The position numbers were made by a program, and so were the translations under genes. From NCBI RefSeq assembly GCF_900186465.1, contig NZ_LT891959.1:454920-518919 (forward strand): DNA of 64,000 nucleotides. Reading direction: 5' to 3'. Position 1 is the stretch's first letter, and every line of letters starts with the position of its first letter. This stretch comes from Centipeda felix (GTDB lineage Bacteria; Bacillota; Negativicutes; Selenomonadales; Selenomonadaceae). This document shows positions 24,216 through 33,699 of the stretch, piece by piece. The notes beneath the pieces were generated by a model. The model saw nothing but the letters and a program-made list of their open reading frames with translations, was not told where the DNA came from and did not search any database.

Positions 24216-24980
24216 TTATCCATTTTTTCCGTAGCGATATTCCGTCGGCTTCATGCCCATGTGCTTCTGAAAGACCTTGCTGAAATAGCGCGTATCCTGA
24301 TAGCCGCAGGCGGCGGCGACCGCATAGATCTTGGCATCGCTCTCGCGCAGCATGTGTCCTGCATGACGCAGGCGGCATTCCGTCAGGTAGGAGCTGAAGG
24401 AGGTTCCGCACCGCGCAAAAAGTTTGTGGAGATAGCTGACGCTCAGCCCCAGCTCTCCTGCAACCTCGCGGACGGTGATCGGTTCTGCCATGTGTGCCTC
24501 TATGTGCCGTACAGCATGCAGGAGATAGCCGCGCACGGGCTCTTCCGCGGGAAGCGCTAGGCTCCCGCACACCGGATCGTCATCATCACAGTGTACGCCA
24601 TGACGACGGCTCATGATATGCCCAGCGGCGAGTTTGATCGCGGCCGCAAGCTCCTCATCATCCAGCGGCTTGAGGAGGTAGGCACATACACCGAGGGCAA
24701 TCGCCTGCTGTGCATACTCAAACTCCCCGAATCCCGACAGGATAATGTACTCGGCATCGATCTCCTCGCGCAGACTGGCGATGACATCGAGCCCCGTCAT
24801 CCCCGGCATCTTGATGTCCACGATCAGCACATCGGGATGGTGTTCCCGCGCCATGAGGATGCCCTCCATCCCGCCGGAGGCCGCACCGATTACCTCTGCA
24901 CCAAAATCCTGCCACGGGGTCAGCTGTACGATGCCCTGCCGCTGCAGCGGCTCATCATCAATCACAAGCACTTTAATCAT
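24216..24980 (-). CDS. AraC-type response regulator (YesN-like)
   Basis: 254 aa. Receiver domain 1-120 with LVIDDEPLQRQGIVQL and phospho-acceptor Asp55 in VLIVDIKMPG; C-terminal AraC/XylS double helix-turn-helix (about 150-250), with VREVAGELGLSVSYLHKLF and the closing ACGYQDTRYFSKVFQKHMG. It overlaps the kinase gene by 8 bp, so the two form one operon. In Firmicutes such pairs often control a nearby sugar or metal ABC importer; here the nearest binding protein gene is the iron-type lipoprotein upstream. Confidence 0.92.
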   Translation of the reverse strand: MIKVLVIDDEPLQRQGIVQLTPWQDFGAEVIGAASGGMEGILMAREHHPDVLIVDIKMPGMTGLDVIASLREEIDAEYIILSGFGEFEYAQQAIALGVCAYLLKPLDDEELAAAIKLAAGHIMSRRHGVHCDDDDPVCGSLALPAEEPVRGYLLHAVRHIEAHMAEPITVREVAGELGLSVSYLHKLFARCGTSFSSYLTECRLRHAGHMLRESDAKIYAVAAACGYQDTRYFSKVFQKHMGMKPTEYRYGKNG

Positions 24981-26667
24981 CGCGCGGAGCCTCCTCCATG
25001 TACTTCAACATCAACCGCACCTCTGTGCCCTTCCCCTCCGCACTGGAGAGGTCAATCCCGCAGTCCGCATCACCGTTCAGCATAGCGCGCATGTGGACGT
25101 TATAGAGGCCAAAGTGATTATCATCCTGCCGCGCGAGCACTTCCTGCTGGCGCGCTTCGGACATCCCCTGCCCGTCGTCCTTCACGCGGAGAAGAATATG
25201 ATCGCCGTCGCGCCTGCCGACGATGAGGATGCGCCCGCCGCTCTCCACACTCTCAAGTCCATGTTGAATCGCATTCTCGACCAGCGGCTGGAGGATGAGC
25301 TTCGGCACATAGCATCCCATGATGCGGCTGTCTACATCCAGCGTCACCTTCAGACGTCCCTCGAAGCGCCGTTGTTGGATTTTCAGATAGGTGCGCAGGA
25401 AGGATAGTTCCTCTGCCACCGTCACGAATTCCTTCATGCTCACCGAAGCACGCAGGATCTTGCCGAGCTGGACGGCGATATCTGCCGCGCCCTCCGCGTC
25501 GCCGAGCTTTGCACTCCACTTGATGAGATTCAGCGTATTGTAGATGAAATGCGGGCGCGTCATTTCGGTCAATGACTTGACCTCCGCGATGCGCAGGCGC
25601 CGCTCTCGCGCACGGTTCTCCGCTAGGAGCGTCCGTATGTGCGCAATCAGGCCATTGAACGTCCGTGCGAGCTCTCCGATCTCGTCGCGGCGATGCGCCT
25701 CCAGCTGCGTCGAAAAATCATCCGAGCTCCGTGCACGGCGCATTGCCTGTGTCAGAATGTGGAGCGGATGCCAGAGACGGCGGCTGAGCCGCCACGCGAG
25801 GTATGCCGTCACCGCAAGCGCGGCAGCGTCTACGGCAAGGATGAGACGTATCAGCTCCTCCACCGGTGTCCCGTCCGTCCGCTGCCGGAGATGCACGGCA
25901 ATCCCCGTCACGGCAGAGCTGTTCACGAAGTCACGAAAAACGGACGCTGACGTTTCATCCTCCGCCGCCGAAGCAAAGAGGGCGGAGAACCCTTCGCCGC
26001 GATGATCGAGCAAATCCATCATCACGTAGCGGTAGCGATCCGTCAGGATGATCTGCCCCTCGTTGCCGTCCTGCACCCGCTGAATGAGCGGAACGAGAGC
26101 CTCGCGGCGAATATCGACAACCACGGCACCGAGCAGCTTGCCATTTTGACGAATGGCATGCGCCATCGAAAAAACAGTATTCTGCTGGTCAGGAGCCGTG
26201 CGGTCAGCCGCAATCAACGCCCAGCCATCTTGCTGTACCGCCTGACCGATCACGCCCCAGTGGAGATTCGTCGGGAGACGATGGTCACGCGGCACATCGT
26301 CCGTGGCAATCGCACGCCGCCCATCCGCCGGAAGCAGATAGACGGCCGCCTCCCCCGTACGCCCGGAGAGGACACCATAGAGATCGGCATAGAGATGCGT
26401 CGTATCCGTCGGCTCCCCGTGCATATACGCCATGACATCATCCCGCATGAAAAACGGCATCATCAGCCGCTGATAAGCAAGTGCGAGATTGTCGATCTCA
26501 CGGGAGATGCGCTGCACCTCAGCGTACCCGGCCTTCTCCTGTGTACTCTCATAGGCACGATCCGCAGCGTAGAGGATAATCGTCGAGACGATCAGGAGAG
26601 GAAGGACGCCGCCTAAGAGAAGGTATGCGAACAGTCGCTTCTGATAACTGATCGTATACCACTCCAT
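24973..26667 (-). CDS. Sensor histidine kinase (YesM-like)
   Basis: 564 aa. One membrane helix near residues 12-36, an extracytoplasmic sensor region of about 225 aa (double-Cache-like in size), a second helix near 265-290, a HAMP linker, then the His_kinase domain with phospho-acceptor in MTRPHFIYNTLNLIKW and the HATPase domain (LILQPLVENAIQHGLES, VKDDGQGM). The ATG at 26667 has GGCGGAGG eight bases upstream; the alternative in-frame start at 26691 lies before it. Signals through the AraC-type regulator encoded next. Confidence 0.92.
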   Translation of the reverse strand: MEWYTISYQKRLFAYLLLGGVLPLLIVSTIILYAADRAYESTQEKAGYAEVQRISREIDNLALAYQRLMMPFFMRDDVMAYMHGEPTDTTHLYADLYGVLSGRTGEAAVYLLPADGRRAIATDDVPRDHRLPTNLHWGVIGQAVQQDGWALIAADRTAPDQQNTVFSMAHAIRQNGKLLGAVVVDIRREALVPLIQRVQDGNEGQIILTDRYRYVMMDLLDHRGEGFSALFASAAEDETSASVFRDFVNSSAVTGIAVHLRQRTDGTPVEELIRLILAVDAAALAVTAYLAWRLSRRLWHPLHILTQAMRRARSSDDFSTQLEAHRRDEIGELARTFNGLIAHIRTLLAENRARERRLRIAEVKSLTEMTRPHFIYNTLNLIKWSAKLGDAEGAADIAVQLGKILRASVSMKEFVTVAEELSFLRTYLKIQQRRFEGRLKVTLDVDSRIMGCYVPKLILQPLVENAIQHGLESVESGGRILIVGRRDGDHILLRVKDDGQGMSEARQQEVLARQDDNHFGLYNVHMRAMLNGDADCGIDLSSAEGKGTEVRLMLKYMEEAPRDD

Positions 26668-26779
26668 TTCTGTATCCTCCGCCTTTCCCATACATCAAAA
26701 ACAAGATCTCGCCGCGTCAGAACAACCATAAGAATGTATAAAAATACATTATGTTCCTCAATCTTCAGACTATATAGAA

Positions 26780-26808
26780 AGAATAAGGATAAATCGTTTT
26801 TCTGTCAA
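26780..26808 (-). promoter_or_regulatory. Promoter of the YesM/YesN-like operon
   Basis: TTGACA, 17 bp, TATTCT on the minus strand; the -35 is a perfect match. It lies after the terminator of the lipoprotein gene, so the two-component system has its own start. Confidence 0.72.
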
Positions 26809-26854
26809 GTGAAATTATCATTTTGTAGGGATTTTCATTCTATGTTGTGAAAAC

Positions 26855-26887
26855 AGAAAAAGGAAAACCGCCACACGAAGTGACGGT
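26855..26887 (-). terminator. Rho-independent terminator after the iron-type lipoprotein gene
   Basis: ACCGTCAC and GTGGCGGT pair (one G-U) around a short loop, followed by TTTTCCTTTTT on the minus strand. Confidence 0.85.
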
Positions 26888-26905
26888 CTTGGAAGGGGAA
26901 AATAT

Positions 26906-26933
26906 GGGAATGGGGGGATGGGGGGAAATGGGG
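26906..26933 (+). other. Potential G-quadruplex tract
   Basis: Four G-runs of 3, 6, 6 and 4 separated by two or three bases (GGGAATGGGGGG, AT, GGGGGGAAATGGGG) on the plus strand, between the lipoprotein stop codon and its terminator. The minus-strand mRNA is C-rich here, so any quadruplex would form in DNA, on the non-coding-RNA side of the transcript bubble. Confidence 0.6.
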
Positions 26934-26935
26934 AT

Positions 26936-27949
26936 TTATTTGATAACCGCAGCACGCCATTCGCTCAAAAACTCATCTCTGAACGCGGCGGCATGCCGGG
27001 CATCAAACCGTGTGGAATGAATCTCCGCGAGCGTTGGGAGATTCGGCGGTGCCGTGACATCGGCACGCGTGGAGCGTCGTTCATATACGCCGAGACGTTC
27101 ATGAACACGACGGCTCATAACAAAATCAAGGAATTTTTTTGCATTCTCTATGTGCGGAGCATTTTTGATGATCGCAACCCCGGTGGCGGACACACGTGTC
27201 CCTTCCCGTGGATAGACGACCTCGATGTGTGCCCCCGCCGACCGAGACCGCAGAACTGGCTGCTCCGCTGTCGCCGTGACCGCATACGCACCACTCACAA
27301 CGGCCTTGACCTGCTCTGCCGAGGCAGAGACCATGTGCCCATCCAGCTGATCTTCCATGCGAGAGATCAGGGCGTTATCACCGCCGAGTACATCCATCAT
27401 CGTCATAAGGACATCGTATGAGACCAAGGATTTGGTCGGGTCAGCAAGCGCAATGCGCCCGCGAAAACGTGATTTGAAAAGATCGCTCCATCCGGTCGGA
27501 GCATCCTCGGCATCGATGAGATCCGTGTTGTAAGCCAGCACATAGGGATCCTCTGTGATAAGGTAATATGCCTTGTCACCGCCAACATAGTCACTGCGCA
27601 GGGCACCTTCCTCCGGGCAGTCGTAGGATGCCAGATAGGACGTGAGGGATAGGTAGACATCTTCCACACCGCCCCACAGGACATCGCCGCGCGGATTCTC
27701 CTGTTCCGTACGAATGCGTGTCATGAGGGCATCGGATGTACCGTCCACCAACTGGACGCGGATTCCGGTCTCCTCCTGAAACTCCTTGGCAATGGGGTCT
27801 GTCCAATCCTCCGCACCGCAGTTATAGACCACGACCAGATTCTCATCGTCCGTAGGAGCCTGACGAGCAGACCCACATCCGACGAGAACAGAGCTAACGC
27901 CGAGGAGAAGTGCCGCACACAATATCTGCATACGTTGAAAGATGAGCAT
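26936..27949 (-). CDS. ABC transporter substrate-binding lipoprotein, iron(III)/family-1 type
   Basis: 337 aa. A signal peptide with lipobox (LGVSSVLVGCGS, Cys25) is followed by the bilobal family-1 binding fold: LVVVYNCGAEDWTDPIAKEF at the start, then GDVLWGGVEDVY and ITEDPYVLAYNTDL, as in Fe3+-binding AfuA/FutA and in phosphoglycerate or polyamine binders. The ligand cannot be fixed from this sequence. No permease or ATPase gene is adjacent. Its neighbour is a YesM/YesN-like two-component system, so the protein may also present its ligand to the sensor. Confidence 0.85.
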   Translation of the reverse strand: MLIFQRMQILCAALLLGVSSVLVGCGSARQAPTDDENLVVVYNCGAEDWTDPIAKEFQEETGIRVQLVDGTSDALMTRIRTEQENPRGDVLWGGVEDVYLSLTSYLASYDCPEEGALRSDYVGGDKAYYLITEDPYVLAYNTDLIDAEDAPTGWSDLFKSRFRGRIALADPTKSLVSYDVLMTMMDVLGGDNALISRMEDQLDGHMVSASAEQVKAVVSGAYAVTATAEQPVLRSRSAGAHIEVVYPREGTRVSATGVAIIKNAPHIENAKKFLDFVMSRRVHERLGVYERRSTRADVTAPPNLPTLAEIHSTRFDARHAAAFRDEFLSEWRAAVIK

Positions 27950-27999
27950 CGTGCGACACCTCCTAAATGAGATGTCATCAATTTCAAATCCTTTTGATA

Positions 28000-28028
28000 A
28001 TTCTACAATAATCAGAACTGCAATTCAA
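28000..28028 (-). promoter_or_regulatory. Promoter of the iron-type lipoprotein gene
   Basis: TTGAAT, 17 bp, TAGAAT on the minus strand, about 50 bp before the ATG; AGGAGG follows nine bases before the start. Confidence 0.68.
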
Positions 28029-28067
28029 TCGTACAGTTCATCATTTTGGTGTGATAATCCTATTCTG

Positions 28068-29897
28068 TTATTGTTTCCCACGTAGTTCCTGCTGTGCATC
28101 GAAGAAATGACGCACTGCCTCGGCAGAAGTGCGATTCATGCCGGGAGCAGCAGCGAGTTCCTCCACAGACGCCTCCTTGATTTTTTCCAGCGATCCGAAG
28201 TGGATGCGCAGGCTCTGCCGTCGTTTGGGACCGATGCCGACGATATGGTCGAGTACGGAGACGAGGTTGCGCTTGCCGCGCAGTTTTCGATGAAACGTGA
28301 TGGCAAAACGGTGTGCCTCGTCGCGAATGCGCTGGATGAGATAGAGGGCCTGACTGCGGCGCGGCAGTTCAACCGGCTCTGAATTTCCCTCCGTAAAGAC
28401 GAGCTCAAACTGTTTCGCGAGGCCGACGACGGGGACATCCTTATGCCCTGCCGCGTGGCGGATGATCTCAAGGGCGGAGGAGAGCTGTCCCTTGCCGCCG
28501 TCGATGATGATGAGATCGGGCAGCTCTTCCTCGGGCAAACCTACATAGCGGCGCGTCGTCACCTCGCGCATAGAGAGGAAATCGTCGGGCTTGCCCTCCG
28601 TGCTGCGGATCTTAAAGCGGCGATAGTCCGATTTCTTCGGTGCGCCGTCCTCAAAGACGACCATCGAGGCAACGGTCTCCTGCCCCTGATTGTGCGAGAT
28701 ATCAAAGCACTCCATGCGACGCGGCGGATGCTTCAGCCCGAGGTATCGCCCGAGTTCCTCCACGGCGCCAAGCGTCTGCTCATCCAAGAGACTGCGCCGC
28801 GTCTCCTCGTCTGCGAGGAACTTCGCGGCGTTGCCCGTCGCCATCTGCACAATATCGTGCTTCGTGCCGCGCTGCGGCGTGAGGAGTGCGACCTTGCCGC
28901 CCCCCTTGCGTGCGGCAAGCCACGCCTCGATGGTCGCCTGCGCCGCTGCGTCAATCGCACACGGCAGCAGCACCTCACGCGGGACAAAGGTCGCCTGATT
29001 GTAGTACTGCTCCAAGAAGGCGCGCAGGATATCCGCGTCACTCTCCTCCTCGCTGCCGCGCAGGAGAAAGTGCTCGCGCCCGATCATCTTGCCGCCGCGG
29101 ATGAAGAAGATCTGCACGCAGACGCCCGCCGCCGAGCGCGCCATGCCGACGGCATCCTGATCGCCCGCCCCCGTCACGATGTTCTGCCGCTCCGCCGCCG
29201 TGCGCACAGCACTCAGCTGATCGCGAAGCCGTGCCGCCGTCTCAAAGTGATACGCCTCTGCCGCTGCATTCATGCGCTGCTCCAGTTCGCGCTCGACGTC
29301 ATCCGTTCTGCCCTCAAGGAAGAGGAGCACGGCGCGGATCATGGCACGGTAGTCCTCCGCCTCCACCTTGCCAATGCACGGGGCAAGGCAGCGTTTGATA
29401 TGATACTCGAGACAGGGACGCTCTGGCATCGTGCGGCAGGTGCGCAGAGGAAAAAGACGCCGCAGGAGCTTTAAGCTGTCCCGCAGCGCCGTCACATTCG
29501 TATAGGGGCCGAAGTAGCGCGCGCCGTCACGCAGCACACGCCGCGTGATAAAGACGCGCGGAAATTCCTCCTGCACCGTCACCTTGACATAGGGGTAACT
29601 CTTATCGTCCTTCAGCCGTATATTATAACGCGGCTGATGCTTCTTAATCAGGTTCGCCTCAAGGATCAGCGACTCCACCTCGTTCGCCGTCATGATCGTC
29701 TCAAAGTCGGCGATATGCGAGACCATCGCGCGCACCTTCGGCGTGTGATTGCGGCTGCTCTGGAAATACTGCCGGACGCGGTTCTTGAGGACAATTGCCT
29801 TGCCCACGTAGATGATCTTCCCGTGGTCGTCCTTCATGATATAGACGCCCGGGCTGTCCGGCAGCAGCTTCAGTTTTTCTGCAACAATATCGGTCAC
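28068..29897 (-). CDS. uvrC: Excinuclease ABC subunit C
   Basis: 609 aa. UvrC makes both incisions around a lesion. The N-terminal GIY-YIG nuclease is PGVYIMKDDHGKIIYVGKA, the UVR domain is near RMNAAAEAYHFETAARLRDQ, the C-terminal RNase-H-like nuclease starts at MECFDISHNQG and continues LIIIDGGKGQL, and the chain ends with a helix-hairpin-helix (IVGIGPKRRQSLRIHFGS). It begins one base after the leuA stop, so the two are co-transcribed. The cysteines of the Fe-S cluster region (CRTMPERPCLEYHIKRC) are present. Confidence 0.97.
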   Translation of the reverse strand: MTDIVAEKLKLLPDSPGVYIMKDDHGKIIYVGKAIVLKNRVRQYFQSSRNHTPKVRAMVSHIADFETIMTANEVESLILEANLIKKHQPRYNIRLKDDKSYPYVKVTVQEEFPRVFITRRVLRDGARYFGPYTNVTALRDSLKLLRRLFPLRTCRTMPERPCLEYHIKRCLAPCIGKVEAEDYRAMIRAVLLFLEGRTDDVERELEQRMNAAAEAYHFETAARLRDQLSAVRTAAERQNIVTGAGDQDAVGMARSAAGVCVQIFFIRGGKMIGREHFLLRGSEEESDADILRAFLEQYYNQATFVPREVLLPCAIDAAAQATIEAWLAARKGGGKVALLTPQRGTKHDIVQMATGNAAKFLADEETRRSLLDEQTLGAVEELGRYLGLKHPPRRMECFDISHNQGQETVASMVVFEDGAPKKSDYRRFKIRSTEGKPDDFLSMREVTTRRYVGLPEEELPDLIIIDGGKGQLSSALEIIRHAAGHKDVPVVGLAKQFELVFTEGNSEPVELPRRSQALYLIQRIRDEAHRFAITFHRKLRGKRNLVSVLDHIVGIGPKRRQSLRIHFGSLEKIKEASVEELAAAPGMNRTSAEAVRHFFDAQQELRGKQ

Positions 29898-29898
29898 A

Positions 29899-31569
29899 TC
29901 AGAGCCCTGCCTTCATGCGGTTGATCGCAGAGAAGAGTGCCAGAATGGACGAGGTGATGATATCCGTATCCATCCCTGCGCCCCAGTACACCTTTCCGTC
30001 CTCGCCGGTGATGCTGATATAGGAAATCGCGCGCGAGCTCTGCCCCAGCTCTAGGGCGTGCTCGCTGTAGGTCAGATTCGAGTAGGAGAGAGCGAGGTTT
30101 TCCTGCAGCGCATTCGACACGGCATCCAGACGTCCGTTGCCGTGCGCCTCGTAGGTGCGATCCTCGCCGTCCACGCGCAGATGCAGGTCGCCGCGCCGCG
30201 TGCCGTCCGGCTGCTTGTTCAGGCAGAAGTCCGCCAGTTCGTAAGGGGAAACGACATTGACATAGGTGTCCATAAACACCTTGTAGATCTCATCCGGCTG
30301 CAGTTCCCTGTGTCCAACATCGGAGACTGCCTTGACGCGGTAGCTGAGATCCTCACGCATCTTCTTCGGCATATCGATGCCGTACTGCTGCTCCATGACG
30401 AAGCCGACGCCGCCGCGCCCCGACTGGCTATTGATGCGGATCACATCGCTGTCGTAGGTACGCCCGATGTCCTTCGGATCGATGTAGAGATACGGCAGGC
30501 ACCAGTGCTCCGGATGCTTCTCTGCCCAGTAGTGCATCCCCTTCGCGATTGCATCCTGATGTGAGCCGGAGAACGCTGCAAAGACAAGTGCGCCCGAATA
30601 TGGCTGGCGCGGGTTGACCTGCATCCGCGTCACCTTCTCATAGACCTCGACGAGATGCGGCAGATTGGAGAAATCGAGCTGCGGATCCACGCCGAGGGCG
30701 AACATATTCATCGCCACCGTGATGATGTCCACGTTGCCCGTGCGCTCCCCGTTGCCGAAGAGCGTCCCCTCGACGCGATCCGCCCCCGCCAAGAGGCCCA
30801 TCTCCGTATCCGAGACGCCGCAGCCGCGGTCGTTGTGCGGATGGAGTGAGAGCACAACCGCATCGCGGTACTTCAGATGATCGTTCATATAGGCAATCTG
30901 CATCCCGTAGACATGCGGCATCGACATCTGCACCGTCGAGGGCAGATTGATGATCGCCTTGCGGTCAGGCGTCGGCTGCCACACGTCGAGCACGGCGTTG
31001 CAGACCTCGAGGGCATACTCCGGCTCTGTGCCCGTAAAGCTCTCGGGCGAGTACTCAAAGCGGTACTTCGCACCCGCCTCCTCCGTCAGTTCCTTAAGGA
31101 GCTTTGCACCGTCCACGGCGATCTTCAGGACCTCCTCCTTGGAGCGCGCAAAAACCTGCTCGCGCTGAGCCGCCGAGGTGGGATTGTAGACGTGCACGAT
31201 GGCGTTCTTCACCCCGCGCAGTGCATCGAACGTCTTGCGGATGATGTGTTCACGCGCCTGCGTCAGAACCTGTACCGTCACATCATCGGGGATGAGGTTG
31301 TCCTCCACCAAACGGCGCAGGAACTCATACTCCGTATCCGAGGCCGCAGGGAAGCCGACCTCGATCTCCTTGAACCCGACGCGCACGAGGAGATCAAAAA
31401 AAGCGAGCTTCTCATCGAGGCTCATCGGAACGATGAGTGCCTGATTGCCGTCGCGCAGATCGACCGAGCACCAGATCGGTGCATGATCGGGTGCATCCTT
31501 TTTCAGCCAGTCCATGCGGATCTCCGGCGGCATAAAGTAGCCCTTCGTATATTTCTGATAATTCATCAT
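29899..31569 (-). CDS. leuA: 2-isopropylmalate synthase
   Basis: 556 aa, the LeuA2-type class. It condenses acetyl-CoA and 2-ketoisovalerate, the first step of leucine synthesis. The HMGL-like TIM barrel has WCSVDLRDGNQAL and the metal-binding LHPHNDRGCGVSDTE; the C-terminal regulatory LeuA dimer domain closes the chain with YISITGEDGKVYWGAG. Start at 31569 or 31566. No T-box or leader peptide was seen upstream; the gap to the DUF2156 gene is only 28 bp, so it is probably driven from the manA/DUF2156 side. Confidence 0.96.
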   Translation of the reverse strand: MMNYQKYTKGYFMPPEIRMDWLKKDAPDHAPIWCSVDLRDGNQALIVPMSLDEKLAFFDLLVRVGFKEIEVGFPAASDTEYEFLRRLVEDNLIPDDVTVQVLTQAREHIIRKTFDALRGVKNAIVHVYNPTSAAQREQVFARSKEEVLKIAVDGAKLLKELTEEAGAKYRFEYSPESFTGTEPEYALEVCNAVLDVWQPTPDRKAIINLPSTVQMSMPHVYGMQIAYMNDHLKYRDAVVLSLHPHNDRGCGVSDTEMGLLAGADRVEGTLFGNGERTGNVDIITVAMNMFALGVDPQLDFSNLPHLVEVYEKVTRMQVNPRQPYSGALVFAAFSGSHQDAIAKGMHYWAEKHPEHWCLPYLYIDPKDIGRTYDSDVIRINSQSGRGGVGFVMEQQYGIDMPKKMREDLSYRVKAVSDVGHRELQPDEIYKVFMDTYVNVVSPYELADFCLNKQPDGTRRGDLHLRVDGEDRTYEAHGNGRLDAVSNALQENLALSYSNLTYSEHALELGQSSRAISYISITGEDGKVYWGAGMDTDIITSSILALFSAINRMKAGL

Positions 31570-31597
31570 GATGATTCCCCCGCATCCATGTATTTTC

Positions 31598-32500
31598 TCA
31601 GCGCAGCCGCGCGTTGAATTTCTCGATCAGCTTCTCGGGTTTATAGGACTCCTTCGCCTTGCGCAGCCCCTCGATGCCCATATCCTCCTCACGGTTGATG
31701 TAGGTGAGATGGCTCCATGCGTGCTCCACGAATCCCTGATTGATCGCGGGATATGCGCCGCGCACCTCGGGATCCGCCTTCTCCACATGGATGACGGCCG
31801 TATCCGTGTTGAGCTGCTCGCCGAAGGTAAAGGCGACGATACGCCCTCCCAAGCGGACGGCACCGCCCTGCAGACCAAAGTAGTCAAAATCGTTCAGCAC
31901 CTCGAGGATTGCCGTGCGCTCGTACTCAATGAACGGGTCGATCGTCCCGTCCCCGCGGATGTGCTGCTTGTACCAGCTATTGAGCTCCAGCTTGCACTGC
32001 GTGACGACATCCTCTGTGATGGGCAGATACTCTGCCTCGGGGTGCTCCTTGCGGAACGCATTCAGATGGTTCTTCTTCGAGTGCAGCTTGCGCCCCGCAA
32101 GGCTGATGAGCTTCTCCGAGAGATACACATAGTCGTAGTTGTCGCGGTCGGCGACCACGTCAAAGTCTGCAAAATCGCAGCTGCGCAGATAGTCTGCATA
32201 ACCGCGCTCCATATCGTAAAGGTGCAGCGGCTGCTCCACTTCCTCAAAGTAGGCGATCAGCTTCTTCGTCGCTTCGGGATAGCGCGATGGATCGCAGAAG
32301 GGCTGCAGCAGCGAAAGGATCCCCTTCCACTCGCTCGCCACATAGAGCACATCATCCTCTTCGGCAATATGCACGAAGAACGGCGCGCGCCACATATAGA
32401 GATTCGTAAAATTAAAATGCGAGTTCTCGTAATAGTTTGCATGAAAATATCGATCCAGCAATGGCTTGTCTTCTTTTTTCAATGGTCGAAAATCGATCAT
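31598..32500 (-). CDS. DUF2156 (lysylphosphatidylglycerol synthetase C-terminal-like) protein
   Basis: 300 aa, double-GNAT fold. MIDFRPLKKEDKPLLDRYF, SKKNHLNAFRKEHPEAEY and the closing YINREEDMGIEGLRKAKES, SYKPEKLIEKF are hallmarks of soluble DUF2156 proteins, which resemble the transferase half of MprF but have no membrane part. The molecular function is not established. The ATG at 32500 has GGGGAGG six bases upstream; a longer in-frame start at 32548 would translate a fragment of the dispersed repeat (reading AEFISAFF) and is rejected. Confidence 0.85.
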   Translation of the reverse strand: MIDFRPLKKEDKPLLDRYFHANYYENSHFNFTNLYMWRAPFFVHIAEEDDVLYVASEWKGILSLLQPFCDPSRYPEATKKLIAYFEEVEQPLHLYDMERGYADYLRSCDFADFDVVADRDNYDYVYLSEKLISLAGRKLHSKKNHLNAFRKEHPEAEYLPITEDVVTQCKLELNSWYKQHIRGDGTIDPFIEYERTAILEVLNDFDYFGLQGGAVRLGGRIVAFTFGEQLNTDTAVIHVEKADPEVRGAYPAINQGFVEHAWSHLTYINREEDMGIEGLRKAKESYKPEKLIEKFNARLR

Positions 32501-32516
32501 CCTAAACCTCCCCATG

Positions 32517-32550
32517 AAGAAAGCACTGATAAACTCAGCGATTCCCAAAG
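32517..32550. repeat. End fragments of the dispersed repeat
   Basis: GAAAGCACTGATAAACTCAG followed by CGATTCCC keeps a terminal inverted repeat and a short remnant, directly before the DUF2156 gene. Confidence 0.5.
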
Positions 32551-32606
32551 TATCGTGTTTTCATTATAACAAAGGCGTCAAGTCCCATGAAAGCCGTCTG
32601 CGGCAG

Positions 32607-33572
32607 TCACACCCTGCTGAGGATCAGCTCCCCCATCCCGTGCAGCATATATTGTCCAAGATGCGCGGGGATAAAGACACTCTCCCCCTTGACGGCGGAG
32701 AGCTCCCCGCCCGCCCACGTCAGCGTCAACGTCCCTGCGAGAATCGTCAGACAGTGAAAGGAGTCTGCCCCCGCCGTGCTCTCGCACATGCCGTCAATAC
32801 GCAGATGATAGGCGGTAAAATACGGGCATGCGGCGAGCAGGCGCACCTCCGCGCCACGAAATTCATCCGCCGTAGGAAGCTGCTCTGCACGCAGCGAAAC
32901 GGGCACGAGCGACGTCACATCGAGAGCCTTTTCGACATGCAGGTCGCGCGGCTTCCCATCGGCGCCGATGCGCCCATAGTCGTAGACACGATACGTCGCG
33001 TTGGAGCTCTGCTGAATCTCACAGATGAGCAGCCCCTTGCCGATGGCATGGAGTGTCCCCGCAGGAATGAAGAACGCATCCCCCTTCTGTACCGGTACAT
33101 GACGCACGACCTCAAGGAGTGTGTTGTCCGCAATACGCCTGCGAAATTCATCTTTTGCGATCGCATGCACAAAACCGTAGAGAATCTCTGCGCCCGGGGC
33201 GGCATCGACGACGTACCAGAGCTCCGTCTTGCCGTACTCCCCCTCCACGCGCAGGGCATAGTCATCGCTCGGATGCACCTGCACAGAGAGATTGTCGTGT
33301 GCATCGATCAGCTTGATGAGGAGAGGGAAATACGGAAACTGCGCGGCTCGTGTGCCGAGTGCCTCTGCCCCCGCGCGTGTCAGCCACGCCTCGAGCGTCT
33401 CCCCTGCCGCCGTGCCGCTGGCAATAACGCTCTTTCCGTCACGGTGACAGGCGAGCTCCCAGCTCTCTGCCACCTTCGACAGCTCCGTGCGCTTGCCGTA
33501 TTCGTCCCGCAGACGTGTCCCGCCCCAGAGATAGTCCTTCAGCGGCGCGGTCAGCTTCATCGGCTCATTCAT
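32607..33572 (-). CDS. manA: Mannose-6-phosphate isomerase, class I
   Basis: 321 aa cupin enzyme interconverting mannose 6-phosphate and fructose 6-phosphate. KDYLWGGTRLRDEYGK, ESWELACHRDGKSVIASG, FPLLIKLIDAHDNLSVQVHP (zinc ligands Q and H) and FFIPAGTLHAIGKGLLICEIQQ are conserved. The ATG at 33572 has GGAGG eight bases upstream, which decides against the TTG six bases before it. It supplies mannose precursors for surface glycans, or feeds mannose into glycolysis. Divergent from uraA. Confidence 0.95.
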   Translation of the reverse strand: MNEPMKLTAPLKDYLWGGTRLRDEYGKRTELSKVAESWELACHRDGKSVIASGTAAGETLEAWLTRAGAEALGTRAAQFPYFPLLIKLIDAHDNLSVQVHPSDDYALRVEGEYGKTELWYVVDAAPGAEILYGFVHAIAKDEFRRRIADNTLLEVVRHVPVQKGDAFFIPAGTLHAIGKGLLICEIQQSSNATYRVYDYGRIGADGKPRDLHVEKALDVTSLVPVSLRAEQLPTADEFRGAEVRLLAACPYFTAYHLRIDGMCESTAGADSFHCLTILAGTLTLTWAGGELSAVKGESVFIPAHLGQYMLHGMGELILSRV

Positions 33573-33699
33573 CGGCAATTCCTCCTTTATAATATCTTAC
33601 CGAATCCCTCTGAAATCTTTAAGGAAGCAAAGAAAAGATTTCGCTGTCCATCGATTCCCTGATTTTCCCCGTGACTCCCTACTCCTTCAAAAGTCCCGA

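Noticed and set aside
31570..32500. T-box or leucine leader peptide before leuA
   Set aside because: The upstream spacer is 28 bp and contains neither; the preceding gene fills the space.
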